64,000 bases of DNA from Haliovirga abyssi (GCF_030295325.1 NZ_AP027059.1:248001-312000); one strand, 5' to 3'; counted from the stretch's first letter, positions 45,704 through 55,354 are shown. Notes: a model not told the origin generated them from the sequence alone. Program-made: numbers and translations.

Positions 45704-46611
45704 GTATAAATTATAATGAAATTTTTCCAGATGAACGAGAAAAGTATATAGAACTATCTAAATTGAGGCAAGTACAATTAATAGAACTTAGAATACTTAA
45801 AATATTTGATGATATATGTAAAAGAAATGGAATAAAATATTGGCTTGATTTTGGGAATTTATTAGGAGCAGTTAGACATAAAGGGTTTATTCCTTGGGAT
45901 GATGATATAGATGTGACTATTTTATATAAAGATTATAAAAAATTAATAAATATATTAAAAAAAGAGTTACCAGAAGACCTTTTTTTACAAACTTTAAAGA
46001 GTGATAAAGATTTTTTAGATGTCGAATTAATAAAAATAAGGGATAGATATAGTAATTCTAATAATAATAAAAGCTATAAATTTCATAATGGGATATTTAT
46101 TGATATATTTCCTTTATATAAATTACCAGAATCAAATTTTTTAAGATTTATACAAAAAAGATTATATAGACTTTTAATATCCTCAAGAAAAAAAAGATTG
46201 AAATATGAAAAATTAAATCACAGAAGAGTTATAAGAATTGTAAAAGGGAATATTAGAAAACTATTATCAAAATTTATAACAATTTTTATAGAATTGGATA
46301 TATTAGAAGAAAAGATATTGAATATGTATAAATTAACAAAAAAACATATCTATAGTTTTAGTTTGCATAAAAATTTTAGTGAAAAATTTAAAAAAGAGGA
46401 TATATTTCCTTTAAAAGAATTAGAGTATGAAAAATTTAATTTTTTTGTTCCTAATAATTATGATAAATATTTAAAAATAGAGTTTGGAGATTATATGAAA
46501 TTGCCTCCAAAAGAGGAACAGAGACCACATCATTTTAATCCAGATGAAATTGACATAACAAAACCTTGTGAGCATAAAGAAAGTTTATACTGGGAGGAAA
46601 AAAAGCAATGA
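45700..46611 (+). CDS. LicD family transferase, second copy
   Basis: 303-residue paralogue of the preceding gene. YWLDFGNLLGAVRHKGFIPW then DDDIDVTILYK carries the catalytic Asp cluster. FHNGIFIDIFPLYKLP and EFGDYMKLPPKEEQRPHHF follow. The two copies have clearly diverged in the middle (about residues 150-210), so they may decorate different positions. Overlaps of four bases with the first LicD gene and of four with the transporter gene indicate a single translation-coupled unit. Confidence 0.88.
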   Translation: MSINYNEIFPDEREKYIELSKLRQVQLIELRILKIFDDICKRNGIKYWLDFGNLLGAVRHKGFIPWDDDIDVTILYKDYKKLINILKKELPEDLFLQTLKSDKDFLDVELIKIRDRYSNSNNNKSYKFHNGIFIDIFPLYKLPESNFLRFIQKRLYRLLISSRKKRLKYEKLNHRRVIRIVKGNIRKLLSKFITIFIELDILEEKILNMYKLTKKHIYSFSLHKNFSEKFKKEDIFPLKELEYEKFNFFVPNNYDKYLKIEFGDYMKLPPKEEQRPHHFNPDEIDITKPCEHKESLYWEEKKQ

Positions 46612-48338
46612 AATTAAAAATAGATTTAAGAGTAAAAAGAGCATTAAAATATATAAAACCATATTTAGGGTTATCGATTTTATCAATAGTTTTAGCATCA
46701 TTAGCAGCAGCAACAGCAGCTTCACCTATTTTTATAATAAAACAAGTTGTAAATGATGTTTTAATGAAAAAAAATTATAATATGTTAATTATGATAAATA
46801 TAGCAATAATTTTGATATTTATATTAAAAGGTTTTGTATTTTATTACCAAGCATATGTTTCAGCATATATTTCTAATAAAATAACTTTTAATGTAAGACA
46901 GGAACTGTTTGAACATTTGCAAAAATTATCAATGGGATATTTTGCAAAAACAGAAGTTGGAGAGTTAATGGCTAGATTTTATAATGATACTGAAAAATTT
47001 AAAGCGTTTATTGTATTAGCTTTTTCAAGTATAGTAAAACTATTTACAATACTAATAGCTGTCATAGCAATATTTCAAATGAGTTGGAAATTATCAATAA
47101 TATCTCTTATATTTATTCCACTTTTAAGTAAAATAGTTAGAACTTTTACTAAAAAATTATATAAAACTGGAGGAGAGATACAAAAAAAAATAGGTATAAT
47201 AACTACAGTTATACAGGAGAATTTATCTGGAATAAGAGTTGTAAAGGCATTTGCAAATGAGGATTATGAGATAGAAAAGTTTAGAAAAATAAATGATGAA
47301 AATTTTAATGCTAATATAAAAAATGTGAAAATATCTTCGAAGGTTACACCAGTTGTTGATTTTTTTAATGCAGTATCTTTAGTAATAATTTTAATGATTG
47401 GAGGGGTACAAGTTATAAAAGGAGAAGTTGATTCAGGGCAATTTTTAGCTTTTTTAACAGCTTTAGCTTTGTTATCTGATCCACTTAGAGTTTTGACTTC
47501 AAATATAAATAAAATGACAACAAATCTTTCATCAGTAGAGAGGGTTTTTGAGATATTAGATGAAATTCCTGAAATAAGAGAGATAGAGACTCCAATAACT
47601 AAAGAAGAAATAATTGGTAAAGTGGATATAAAAGATATATATTTTAAGTATGATAGAGAGTATGTATTAAAAAATGTAAATATATCAGGAAATCCTGGTG
47701 AGGTAGTGGCGTTAGTTGGTCAAAGTGGAAGTGGAAAGACAACATTAGTTAATTTGATACCAAGATTTTATGAAGTTGAAAAGGGAGAAATATTAGTTGA
47801 TGGAGAAAATATTAAAAATTTAGAGATAAAATTTTTAAGAAAAAATATAGGAATAGTGCCACAAGAGACATTTTTATTTAGTGGGACAATAAGAGAAAAT
47901 ATAATGTATGGGAAACGAGATGCAACATTTAAAGAGGTAAAAAAAGCTGCAGAAAGTGCTAATGCAATTGAATTTATAGAAAAGTTGCCAAATGGCTTTG
48001 ATACAGAGGTTGGAGAAAGAGGAGTTTTATTATCTGGTGGTCAAAAACAGAGGATAGCAATAGCGAGAGCTATATTAAAAAATCCTAAAATATTAATATT
48101 GGATGAGGCTACATCTGCATTAGATACAGAGTCTGAAAGATTAGTGCAGGATGCTTTGGATAAATTAATGAAAAATAGAACAACATTTGTAATAGCACAT
48201 AGATTATCTACAATTATAAATGCAGATAAAATTGTAGTTATGAAAAATGGTGAGATACAAGAGGTTGGGACTCATAAAAAGTTATTAGAAAAAAGAGGTA
48301 TGTATAAAGAACTGTATGATAAGCAGTTTAAAAATTAG
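46608..48338 (+). CDS. msbA: ABC exporter of the MsbA type
   Basis: 576-residue half-transporter that works as a homodimer. The N-terminal six-helix membrane domain (about 15-310) is followed by the ATPase domain. That domain has Walker A GQSGSGKTTL, Q-loop GIVPQETFLFSGTIRENIMYG-type segment, signature LSGGQKQRIAIARAIL, Walker B ILILDEATSALD and the His switch in FVIAHRLSTI. The length and location at the end of the glycan cluster fit MsbA, which flips lipid A-core across the inner membrane. A drug exporter cannot be fully excluded from sequence alone. The spurious frame at 46568-46756 lies inside this gene. Confidence 0.88.
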   Translation: MKLKIDLRVKRALKYIKPYLGLSILSIVLASLAAATAASPIFIIKQVVNDVLMKKNYNMLIMINIAIILIFILKGFVFYYQAYVSAYISNKITFNVRQELFEHLQKLSMGYFAKTEVGELMARFYNDTEKFKAFIVLAFSSIVKLFTILIAVIAIFQMSWKLSIISLIFIPLLSKIVRTFTKKLYKTGGEIQKKIGIITTVIQENLSGIRVVKAFANEDYEIEKFRKINDENFNANIKNVKISSKVTPVVDFFNAVSLVIILMIGGVQVIKGEVDSGQFLAFLTALALLSDPLRVLTSNINKMTTNLSSVERVFEILDEIPEIREIETPITKEEIIGKVDIKDIYFKYDREYVLKNVNISGNPGEVVALVGQSGSGKTTLVNLIPRFYEVEKGEILVDGENIKNLEIKFLRKNIGIVPQETFLFSGTIRENIMYGKRDATFKEVKKAAESANAIEFIEKLPNGFDTEVGERGVLLSGGQKQRIAIARAILKNPKILILDEATSALDTESERLVQDALDKLMKNRTTFVIAHRLSTIINADKIVVMKNGEIQEVGTHKKLLEKRGMYKELYDKQFKN

Positions 48339-48347
48339 GAGGGATAA

Positions 48348-49178
48348 ATGAATATATATTTAGATAAATTTATAAAAATGGCATTAGAAGAAGATTTGGG
48401 AATATTAGGCGATATTACAACAGATAATATTTTTAGTGATGAGGATATATCAATTGGAAATATAAATTATAGAGAAGAAGCTGTGGTTGGAGGATTAGAA
48501 TTTGCTAAAAGAGTATTTGAACTAATTGATGAAAATATAAAATTTGAAATTTATAAAAAAGATGGAGAGATTGCAAATCCTAATGAAATAGTTGCAAAAG
48601 TAGAAGGGAAAACAAAAGCTATATTAACAGGAGAAAGAATAGCATTAAATATAATGCAGAGAGTATCAGGAATTGCTACAAATACTAAAAGATATGTAGA
48701 TAAGATAAAGCAATATAATGTTAAATTAGCAGATACAAGAAAAACTACACCTTTATTTAGGTATTTTGAAAAATATGGAGTAAAAATTGGTGGCGGAATA
48801 AATCATAGATTTGGATTATATGACGCTGTAATGATAAAAGACAATCATATTGCGGCAGCAGGAACTATAACAAAGGCAGTTGAAAATATAAAATCTAATG
48901 TTGGACATACTGTGAAAATTGAAGTGGAAGTTGAAAGTAGAGAGCAGTTATTAGAGGCTTTAAATATGAAAGTAGATATTATAATGTTAGATAATATAAG
49001 AGGAAAAGAGTTAAAAGAGTACGCAGAATTAATAGGAGATAAAGCTATAATAGAAGCTTCTGGTAATATCAATATAGATAATATAGAAGATATAGCAAAA
49101 TCAGGAGTAGATGTAATATCTACAGGAAGTATAATTTATAATGCTAAAAATATTGATATTGGGATGGATTTTGAATAG
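48348..49178 (+). CDS. nadC: Nicotinate-nucleotide pyrophosphorylase (quinolinate phosphoribosyltransferase)
   Basis: 276 residues. Converts quinolinate and PRPP to nicotinate mononucleotide in de novo NAD synthesis. Motifs: ALEEDLGILGDITTDNIF at the N terminus, LTGERIALNIMQRVSGIAT, LADTRKTTPLFRYFEKYGVK, GGGINHRFGLYDAVMIKDNH, EVEVESREQLLEAL and IEASGNINIDNIEDIAKSGV with DVISTGS. The gene follows msbA by nine bases with GGAGG but is functionally unrelated to the glycan genes. NadA and NadB are not in the window. A bidirectional terminator separates it from the convergent kinase gene. Confidence 0.96.
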   Translation: MNIYLDKFIKMALEEDLGILGDITTDNIFSDEDISIGNINYREEAVVGGLEFAKRVFELIDENIKFEIYKKDGEIANPNEIVAKVEGKTKAILTGERIALNIMQRVSGIATNTKRYVDKIKQYNVKLADTRKTTPLFRYFEKYGVKIGGGINHRFGLYDAVMIKDNHIAAAGTITKAVENIKSNVGHTVKIEVEVESREQLLEALNMKVDIIMLDNIRGKELKEYAELIGDKAIIEASGNINIDNIEDIAKSGVDVISTGSIIYNAKNIDIGMDFE

Positions 49179-49188
49179 GGTAAATAAA

Positions 49189-49220
49189 AAAACTACATTA
49201 TAGTTTTATAATGTAGTTTT
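49189..49220. terminator. Bidirectional terminator between nadC and the histidine kinase
   Basis: AAAACTACATTAT / ATAATGTAGTTTT form a perfect 13-bp stem around AGTTTT. A and T runs on either side allow termination on both strands. Confidence 0.88.
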
Positions 49221-49240
49221 ACTTTTTAAAAATTTTTAAA

Positions 49241-50974
49241 TTAATCAGAATTAATAGGGAATTCTACATAAAATGTAGTACCTTTATTAACTTCGCTTTC
49301 AAACCATATGTTACCATTTAATTGTTCTACCAACATTTTTGAAATTGGCATACCAAGGCCTGTACCTTTAGAATGATTGTCTGTATTTTCTATTTGTTCA
49401 AATTTTGAAAAAATTTTATTTTTATTATTTTTGTTAATTCCTATACCACTATCTTTTATTTTAAATCCTATTTTGCTATCTTTACTATAAGTTGAAACTT
49501 TTATAGTTCCAAAATTAGGAGTAAATTTTATAGAATTAGAAATTATATTTGAAATAACTTGTAACATTCTATTATAATCTAAATCTATAAAAGGTAACTC
49601 TTCTGCAATAAATTCAACATCTATAGATTTTTCTTTAGCTTTTTCAGAAAATTCTTTTATAGATTTATTTAATAACTCATTTAAATTAGTAGGGGTTAAA
49701 TCAAATGTCATTTTTCCAGCTTCTAATTTTGAGAGATCTAATATATCATCTACAATTATTTTTAAACGTTTAGATTCAGAATAAATAATATTTATAAACT
49801 CTTCAGTAGTTTCAGGGTCGACTCCACCATAACTAAGAGTTTCTAAGTAAGCCATAATAGATGTTAAAGGTGTTCTTAATTCATGAGAAACAATAGCCAA
49901 AAATTCATCTTTTGCAAAATCTAATTTTTTTAATTCATCATATGCTTTTTGTAAATCTAAAGTACGTTTTTTAACTTCTTTTTCTAAGTTGAAATTTAAT
50001 TTTGTATTTTCTAAAACTGATGCAGTTTGCATAGCAAAAATTTCTAATAATTGAATATCTTCTTGAGTAAATTTTTTATCTGATTCTATTTTTATTATTG
50101 CATTTAATTTTCTATTAGAAAAAAGAGGTAATGCTAAAGAGGTTTCATTTTTTGATAATTTCCAATAATTTTCCTTTTTACTGTTTTCTACTAATATATC
50201 ATCTAAAGTTTGAAGATTTTTAAATACCAATTTTTCATTTTCAAAAGTAACTTTTTTTATTGGAGATTCTATTATATATATGCAGGCATTTGTAAAATTA
50301 AACCCCATTGGCGAGGATAAAGCTACAAGATATTTTGTCAATACTTCAAAATATCTTGTAGAGTCATGAATTTCTTTTGTAACATAGTGTAGCATAATAA
50401 ATTGATCAACTTTTTCTCCTAACATTTTTTGATGTTCAATTAATTTTTCATTTAAAAGTATATTTTCTATTGTAGATACAGTTTGTTGAGCATATATCTC
50501 TAATAGCTGAATATCTTCAAAAGATATTCCGCAACTTTTATCTGCTACTAGAATAGCAGTTATTTTATTATTGTTGTTTAAAATTGGTATTGCAGTTGAA
50601 GTATTTGATACAGAATTTGTAGAAGCCTTAGAATAAACAGCTGTATTAACAAATCCACCAGCTTCAGTAAGAGAAAAAGTCTCCTTTTTTAATTCTCCAA
50701 ATTCATTTAAAAATAGTTTTATATTAAAATTATTTTCATCGTCTGGTAATATTATAAAAGCATTTTCATAATTAAATCCACCAGAAGTTATATTAGTAAG
50801 ATAATTTTTCCAAAGCATTTTAGAAGTTTTGGATTCGTGTATAGTTTTATTTAAGTAATAAAGCATCATATAGTTATTTGTAATATCTCCTAATTTAACT
50901 TGATTTTCCATTAGTTTTATATTTTTCTCTTTTATTTTTTTTATTTCATTTTCTAATTCATGAATTTCTATCAT
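49241..50974 (-). CDS. GAF-GAF sensor histidine kinase
   Basis: 577-residue cytoplasmic sensor kinase, the only substantial - strand gene. A short coiled N terminus is followed by two GAF-like domains (about 45-180 and 205-330), each ending in the same phrase: EDIQLLEIYAQQTVSTIEN and EDIQLLEIFAMQTASVLEN. This shows an internal duplication. Then come a coiled linker, the H box DEFLAIVSHELRTPLTSIMA, N box VISNIISNSIKFTP, G1 IKDSGIGI and G2 GTGLGMPISK. No membrane helix or response regulator gene is present, so its partner is elsewhere. GTG 50983 overlaps the GAGGTG site, so ATG 50974 is preferred. Confidence 0.93.
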   Translation of the reverse strand: MIEIHELENEIKKIKEKNIKLMENQVKLGDITNNYMMLYYLNKTIHESKTSKMLWKNYLTNITSGGFNYENAFIILPDDENNFNIKLFLNEFGELKKETFSLTEAGGFVNTAVYSKASTNSVSNTSTAIPILNNNNKITAILVADKSCGISFEDIQLLEIYAQQTVSTIENILLNEKLIEHQKMLGEKVDQFIMLHYVTKEIHDSTRYFEVLTKYLVALSSPMGFNFTNACIYIIESPIKKVTFENEKLVFKNLQTLDDILVENSKKENYWKLSKNETSLALPLFSNRKLNAIIKIESDKKFTQEDIQLLEIFAMQTASVLENTKLNFNLEKEVKKRTLDLQKAYDELKKLDFAKDEFLAIVSHELRTPLTSIMAYLETLSYGGVDPETTEEFINIIYSESKRLKIIVDDILDLSKLEAGKMTFDLTPTNLNELLNKSIKEFSEKAKEKSIDVEFIAEELPFIDLDYNRMLQVISNIISNSIKFTPNFGTIKVSTYSKDSKIGFKIKDSGIGINKNNKNKIFSKFEQIENTDNHSKGTGLGMPISKMLVEQLNGNIWFESEVNKGTTFYVEFPINSD

Positions 50975-51234
50975 AATAATCACCTCTTTGAAATTTTACC
51001 TTATATTTACCAAAAAAACAAATAAAATTTATAAAAATATATAATTTGGTTATTATTTTTTTTGAAATGATTAAATTCTAAACAAAATATTGATTTTTAT
51101 AAAAAAACAAAGTATAATAAAATATAAATGATTTTATTTTATGAATGTTTTAAAAACGGTTTTATTGTTTTTTTAAATTTTTTTAAAATTCTTTAAAATT
51201 TATTATAATTAAAAAATAGGAAGGTGTATAGTAT

Positions 51235-51726
51235 ATGGAAATAAAAAATGGAATGGATTACGAGGGATATTTAAATTCATCTCTTGAAGAGTATAAAGAA
51301 AAACAGATAAAAGTTAGTAATTTTATAAAGTTAGAAGAAAAAATCATAGAAAAGTTAAAGGAGATAAAATCTGAAAAAAATATATTAGTTTTTGCAGAAA
51401 CTTATTGTCCTGACAGTAGAGAAGTAATGGCAGTTTTAAATGAAATGAAAAAGTATGTTAAAATTAATTTATATATTTTTCCTAGAAAAGACAATGAAGA
51501 TGAATTAAAAAAAATAACAGGATATGCTAAAATTCCAACTTTAATAAAATTAGATGAGAGTAAAAAAATTACTAATAACTATTTTATAGAATTTCCAGAA
51601 AAGTTTAGAGCTATATTAAAAAATAAAAGCGAGACAGAAATAAAAAATAAGATTCATCAATTTAGAAGAGGGGAATATAACCATTTGATTGTAGAAGAGA
51701 TTATAAATAAAATGTTTGATGCCTAA
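51235..51726 (+). CDS. Thioredoxin-fold protein with CxxS motif
   Basis: 163 residues. ENILVFAETYCPDSREVMAV places a single redox cysteine in a CPDS motif at the thioredoxin active-site position, and YAKIPTLIKLDE gives the conserved cis-proline. The N-terminal helix-rich segment (about 1-45) resembles thioredoxin_9-type proteins. With Ser in place of the second cysteine it cannot be an ordinary disulfide reductant; a monothiol or isomerase-like role is possible. It is single-gene, with AGGAAGG before ATG 51235. Confidence 0.8.
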   Translation: MEIKNGMDYEGYLNSSLEEYKEKQIKVSNFIKLEEKIIEKLKEIKSEKNILVFAETYCPDSREVMAVLNEMKKYVKINLYIFPRKDNEDELKKITGYAKIPTLIKLDESKKITNNYFIEFPEKFRAILKNKSETEIKNKIHQFRRGEYNHLIVEEIINKMFDA

Positions 51727-51747
51727 AAAAGATTTAGTTTTTTAAAT

Positions 51748-51765
51748 ACTACTATATATAGTAGT
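51748..51765. terminator. Perfect palindrome after the thioredoxin-fold gene
   Basis: ACTACTATATATAGTAGT is an 18-base perfect palindrome between a T-rich stretch and an A-rich stretch, 22 bases after the stop. It is probably a weak bidirectional terminator. Confidence 0.5.
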
Positions 51766-51840
51766 TAAAAATTATATATACCTATATGTAGTATGAGGAT
51801 TTTAGAAACTTATTTTTATAGTTATAATCTTAAAATAAAA

Positions 51841-51873
51841 AAAAGGAAAAATAGAAAAATAGAGTATAATATA
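51841..51873 (+). promoter_or_regulatory. A-rich promoter-like box, copy 1
   Basis: 33 bases ending in GAGTATAATATA match 59134-59166 at 31 positions. TATAAT at 51865-51870 is a good -10, but no -35 consensus is present. It lies upstream of the chemotaxis receptor gene. Confidence 0.5.
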
Positions 51874-51881
51874 TTGTGGTG

Positions 51882-51990
51882 TTAAAGAACGATTAAAAAA
51901 ATAATGTTCTCATCTTTTGTTATAAAAACGCTTAAAACATTGCGTATTTTATAACAAAATGGAAATGTTATTTTTAAGATGTTCCTAAAT
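51882..51990 (-). repeat. R2 hairpin repeat, complete inverted copy
   Basis: Reverse complement of the 35624-35732 element with few differences. Arms run from AAAGAACGATTAAAAAAATA to AAGATGTTCCTAAAT. It ends about 40 bases before the chemotaxis receptor gene, so the hairpin would lie in its leader. Confidence 0.85.
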
Positions 51991-52031
51991 AAATAAAAAA
52001 ATTAAAAAATATAAAAAAGGGGGAGATAAAA

Positions 52032-53630
52032 ATGAAATTAAGGAATAAGTTTATAATTCCAACAGTAGGAACAGTAATTCTAATATTTATAGTTATGATA
52101 TGGGTGGTTAGAAATCGAGATTATAAAATAGGAATGGCAGAATTAAACAGTAAAGTAGAAAGAGTTTCAAGTATTATAGGATTTACAAATATAAATAATA
52201 TATGGAATTTTGATGAAGATGGTATGAAAAAGAATTTAAATTCATTTTTTAAAGATAAAGAGATTATATCAATCGTATTAAAAGATGCGGATGGAAATGT
52301 AGCTTCAAAAGTAGAAAGAAAAGGGAAAGGGGATTTAATAAAAAAAGATATAAAAATAGTAAATGGAAGCGATAAAGTTGGAACTGCAGAGGTGGTTTTT
52401 ACTGATTATTATGTGAAATCTAGTATATCATCGCAAGTGAATTTTTTGATAATAACAGTTATAATTATAATTCTTATATTAATAATAGTAATATTTATAA
52501 TTTCCAAAATGATAACGAATCCAATTGATGATATGGTGAAAATTTTAAATAAAGTTGCTGGAAAAGATTTAAGAGAAAAAGTAGTTATAAAAACAAAAGA
52601 TGAGATAGGAGTTTTGGGAAAAAATATAAATAATGTAGTAGATATATTGAAAGAGTCAGTTTCTGATATAAGCGTAAGAGCTTCTAATTTAACAGCTATT
52701 TCTGAAAATTTAGCAGCAGCTTCTGAAGAAAGTTTTAGAAGTGTTGAGAATGTGGGAGAAATATTAGAGGATGCAAAATTAAAAGCAAAAGATTCTGTAT
52801 CTTATCTAGATAACATAAATGAAATAATGTTAGAAATGGATAAATATTTAGAACAAAATGATAAAAATTCAAAACAAACATCACAAGATGCTAGTAATAC
52901 AGTTGAAAGCGTAAAAGAAGGGGTGGAAATAGTAACAAAAGTTGCAATTAGTATGGAAGATGTAAAAGTTCAAGTGGCAACATCATCTGATACAGTACTA
53001 AAATTGGCAGGTTTATTAGAAAAAATAGATGATTTTTCTCAAGTAATAACTAAAATATCAGAACAAACTAATCTTTTAGCATTAAATGCCGCTATAGAGG
53101 CAGCAAGAGCTGGAGAAGCAGGAAAAGGATTTGCAGTTGTTGCAACAGAGGTGAAAAATCTAGCAGAAGAATCAAATAAAGCTGCAGAAGAGATAGGAAA
53201 TATGGTTAAAAATATAAGATCAGAAGCAAATAGATCAGTTGAGATGATGAAAGAAACTCAAAACAGAGTTACTGATGGAAGTGAAAAATTATCTTTAGCT
53301 ACAAAAGTTTTAAATGAAATAAATAGTTATGGAGCAAATATGGCGAAAAATATATCTACAATAGTTGAATCTTTAGAAACTCAAAATAGAGAACAATTAA
53401 AAATAAAAGATGAATTAGCAACAGCAGTAAAAGCATCGAATGATAATTATAGCTCTATGGAAACAGCTTCTGAAGGATTAAAAGATCAAATTGGAGCAGT
53501 ACAAGTAGTATCTGAATCAGCAACTGAAGTTGTAAATAATTCAGAAAATTTAGCAGGTCTTGTATCAGAATTTAAATTAAGTTTGGAAAAAAGTGAACAA
53601 AATGAAAAAGGATTAAAAGAAAAAAATTAA
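52032..53630 (+). CDS. Methyl-accepting chemotaxis protein
   Basis: 532-residue receptor. First membrane helix at about 7-25, a short periplasmic sensor of about 115 residues ([20 protein letters not shown] opening), second helix at about 141-162, and HAMP domain ([20 protein letters not shown]). The signalling hairpin tip reads [20 protein letters not shown] then [18 protein letters not shown], the core that binds CheA/CheW. No other chemotaxis gene is in the window. The C terminus lacks an NWETF-type tether. A strong terminator follows. Confidence 0.95.
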   Translation: MKLRNKFIIPTVGTVILIFIVMIWVVRNRDYKIGMAELNSKVERVSSIIGFTNINNIWNFDEDGMKKNLNSFFKDKEIISIVLKDADGNVASKVERKGKGDLIKKDIKIVNGSDKVGTAEVVFTDYYVKSSISSQVNFLIITVIIIILILIIVIFIISKMITNPIDDMVKILNKVAGKDLREKVVIKTKDEIGVLGKNINNVVDILKESVSDISVRASNLTAISENLAAASEESFRSVENVGEILEDAKLKAKDSVSYLDNINEIMLEMDKYLEQNDKNSKQTSQDASNTVESVKEGVEIVTKVAISMEDVKVQVATSSDTVLKLAGLLEKIDDFSQVITKISEQTNLLALNAAIEAARAGEAGKGFAVVATEVKNLAEESNKAAEEIGNMVKNIRSEANRSVEMMKETQNRVTDGSEKLSLATKVLNEINSYGANMAKNISTIVESLETQNREQLKIKDELATAVKASNDNYSSMETASEGLKDQIGAVQVVSESATEVVNNSENLAGLVSEFKLSLEKSEQNEKGLKEKN

Positions 53631-53682
53631 AAGAAAAAATATTTTAATATATTTAAATAGTCAATATACAGAGAATAAAAAG

Positions 53683-53748
53683 AAAGCCTATGTTGACACG
53701 ATAAACTATAAAAAATACTATAGTTTTATTGTGGCATAGGTTTTTTTT
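53683..53748 (+). terminator. Terminator after the chemotaxis receptor gene
   Basis: Long hairpin: CCTATGTTGACACGATAAAC through TATA (53687-53710) pairs with CTATAGTTTTATTGTGGCAT through AGG (to 53740), then eight T. Confidence 0.88.
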
Positions 53749-53936
53749 ATATTATCCATGTCAATACGTGGCTAATATTATCTTTTGTTTTTGTTATGAT
53801 TTTATCTAATATATAAATATCTGAATTGTAATAAAAATTAAATTAAATTGTAAAGTCATATTGTATTTTTGTTCAATATATGTTAATATACTAAAGATAT
53901 TGTAATATTATAAGATGAAGATGTGAAAAAAAGTAT
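53749..53936. other. AT-rich spacer upstream of the rnf promoter
   Basis: No gene, tRNA or clear hairpin is visible here. Confidence 0.5.
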
Positions 53937-53965
53937 TTGATTTATATTGATAAATATATTAAGAT
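53937..53965 (+). promoter_or_regulatory. Promoter of the rnf operon
   Basis: TTGATT at 53937-53942, 17-base spacer, TAAGAT at 53960-53965, followed by an AT-rich leader to the rnfC ribosome binding site GAGGGAGGG. Confidence 0.65.
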
Positions 53966-54019
53966 ATAGTATTATAATATATTTTTAAAAAAATAAAAAA
54001 ATCGAGGGAGGGAAAACGA

Positions 54020-55336
54020 TTGAAGCTATTTACTTTTAAAGGAGGAATACATCCACCAGAAAGAAAAGAGTTAGCAGAAGATAAAGAAATTGAAGTTTTT
54101 GCTGCACCTAAAGTGGTATATATTCCGCTAATTCAACATATAGGGAGTCCACTAGATCCTTTAGTAAAGGTTGGCGATGAAGTCAAAGTTGGGCAAAAGA
54201 TAGGTGATAGCAAAGGGTTTATGTCAGCACCAGTTCATTCTTCTGTATCTGGAAAAGTTTTGAAAATAGTAAAACATCCATTTCCAGTTAATGGGTATGC
54301 GAACAGTGTAATTATTGAAAATAATGGTGAAGATGAATGGATAGAATCAAAAGCAGTAGATGATTATACTAAATTATCATCAGAAGAATTATTAGGAATT
54401 GTGAGAGAAAATGGAATAGTTGGATTAGGAGGAGCAACATTTCCTACTCATATAAAACTAAATCCACCAAAAGATAAAGTGATTGATACTCTTGTAATTA
54501 ATGGTGCAGAATGCGAACCATATTTAAATGCAGATAATAGATTAATGATAGAATATGGGAAAGAATTTGTAGAGGGAGTAAAAATAATACTTCATATACT
54601 TGGAATAAAAAAAGCAGTTATAGGAATTGAAGAAAATAAAGAGGAAGCAATAGAAAAAATTCAAAATTTAGTAGCTAATGAAGATGGAATTGAAGTTGGA
54701 GTATTAAAAACAAAATATCCACAAGGTGGAGAAAAACAATTAATAAAAGCATTATTAGATAGAGTAGTTCCTTCTAAAAAATTGCCTTCAGAAGTTGGAG
54801 TAGTAGTGCAAAATGTGGGAACAGCAAAAGCTATTTATGATGCTGTCGTAAAGGGAAAGCCAATAGTAGAAAGAGTTTTAACAGTGAGTGGATTAGGAGT
54901 AAAAACGCCTAAAAATCTTTTGGTTAGAATAGGTACTCAATTTAAAGAAATATTAGAATCTGTAGGAATTGATGAAGAAAAAACAGAAAAATTAATAATG
55001 GGTGGTCCAATGATGGGATTAGCTCAATTTACAGATGAAGTACCTGTAATAAAAGGAACATCTGGTATATTAGCGTTAACAGAAAAAGAGATGAATAGTT
55101 ATGAATCTAGAAGTTGTATAAGTTGTGGGAAATGTGTTTCAGTTTGCCCAATGAACTTAATGCCTTTAATGTATGCTAAATTAGCAAGATTTAAAGAATG
55201 GGGAGAAATGGACAGATATAATTTAATGGATTGTATAGAATGTGGAAGTTGTCAATTTATATGTCCTTCAAATAGACCATTAACAGAAGGTATAAAAATT
55301 GGAAAAGCTAAATTAAGAGGAATGAAAAGAAAATAA
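54020..55336 (+). CDS. rnfC: Rnf complex subunit RnfC
   Basis: 438-residue peripheral subunit of the ferredoxin:NAD+ oxidoreductase; it holds the NAD(H)/flavin site and two [4Fe-4S] clusters. FTFKGGIHPPERKELAED opens the protein, a biotinyl-lipoyl-like segment follows (VKVGDEVKVGQKIGDSKGF), then the flavin-binding GLGGATFPTHIK and NGAECEPYLNAD. The clusters are CISCGKCVSVCP (about 373) and CIECGSCQFICP (about 411). The start is TTG 54020 after GAGGGAGGG. It is the first gene of the complete rnfCDGEAB set, the order found in Acetobacterium. Confidence 0.97.
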   Translation: MKLFTFKGGIHPPERKELAEDKEIEVFAAPKVVYIPLIQHIGSPLDPLVKVGDEVKVGQKIGDSKGFMSAPVHSSVSGKVLKIVKHPFPVNGYANSVIIENNGEDEWIESKAVDDYTKLSSEELLGIVRENGIVGLGGATFPTHIKLNPPKDKVIDTLVINGAECEPYLNADNRLMIEYGKEFVEGVKIILHILGIKKAVIGIEENKEEAIEKIQNLVANEDGIEVGVLKTKYPQGGEKQLIKALLDRVVPSKKLPSEVGVVVQNVGTAKAIYDAVVKGKPIVERVLTVSGLGVKTPKNLLVRIGTQFKEILESVGIDEEKTEKLIMGGPMMGLAQFTDEVPVIKGTSGILALTEKEMNSYESRSCISCGKCVSVCPMNLMPLMYAKLARFKEWGEMDRYNLMDCIECGSCQFICPSNRPLTEGIKIGKAKLRGMKRK

Positions 55337-55354
55337 AAGGAGGTAAAGAAATAG

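Noticed and set aside
46568-46756. 62-codon frame at the start of the ABC exporter gene
   Set aside because: It is out of frame with two well-supported genes, has no motif, and is serine/asparagine-rich through reading AT-rich codons in the wrong frame.
32431-48338. Prophage or genomic island
   Set aside because: No integrase, phage structural genes, tRNA attachment site or change in base composition is visible; the genes are chromosomal envelope functions in a compact operon.
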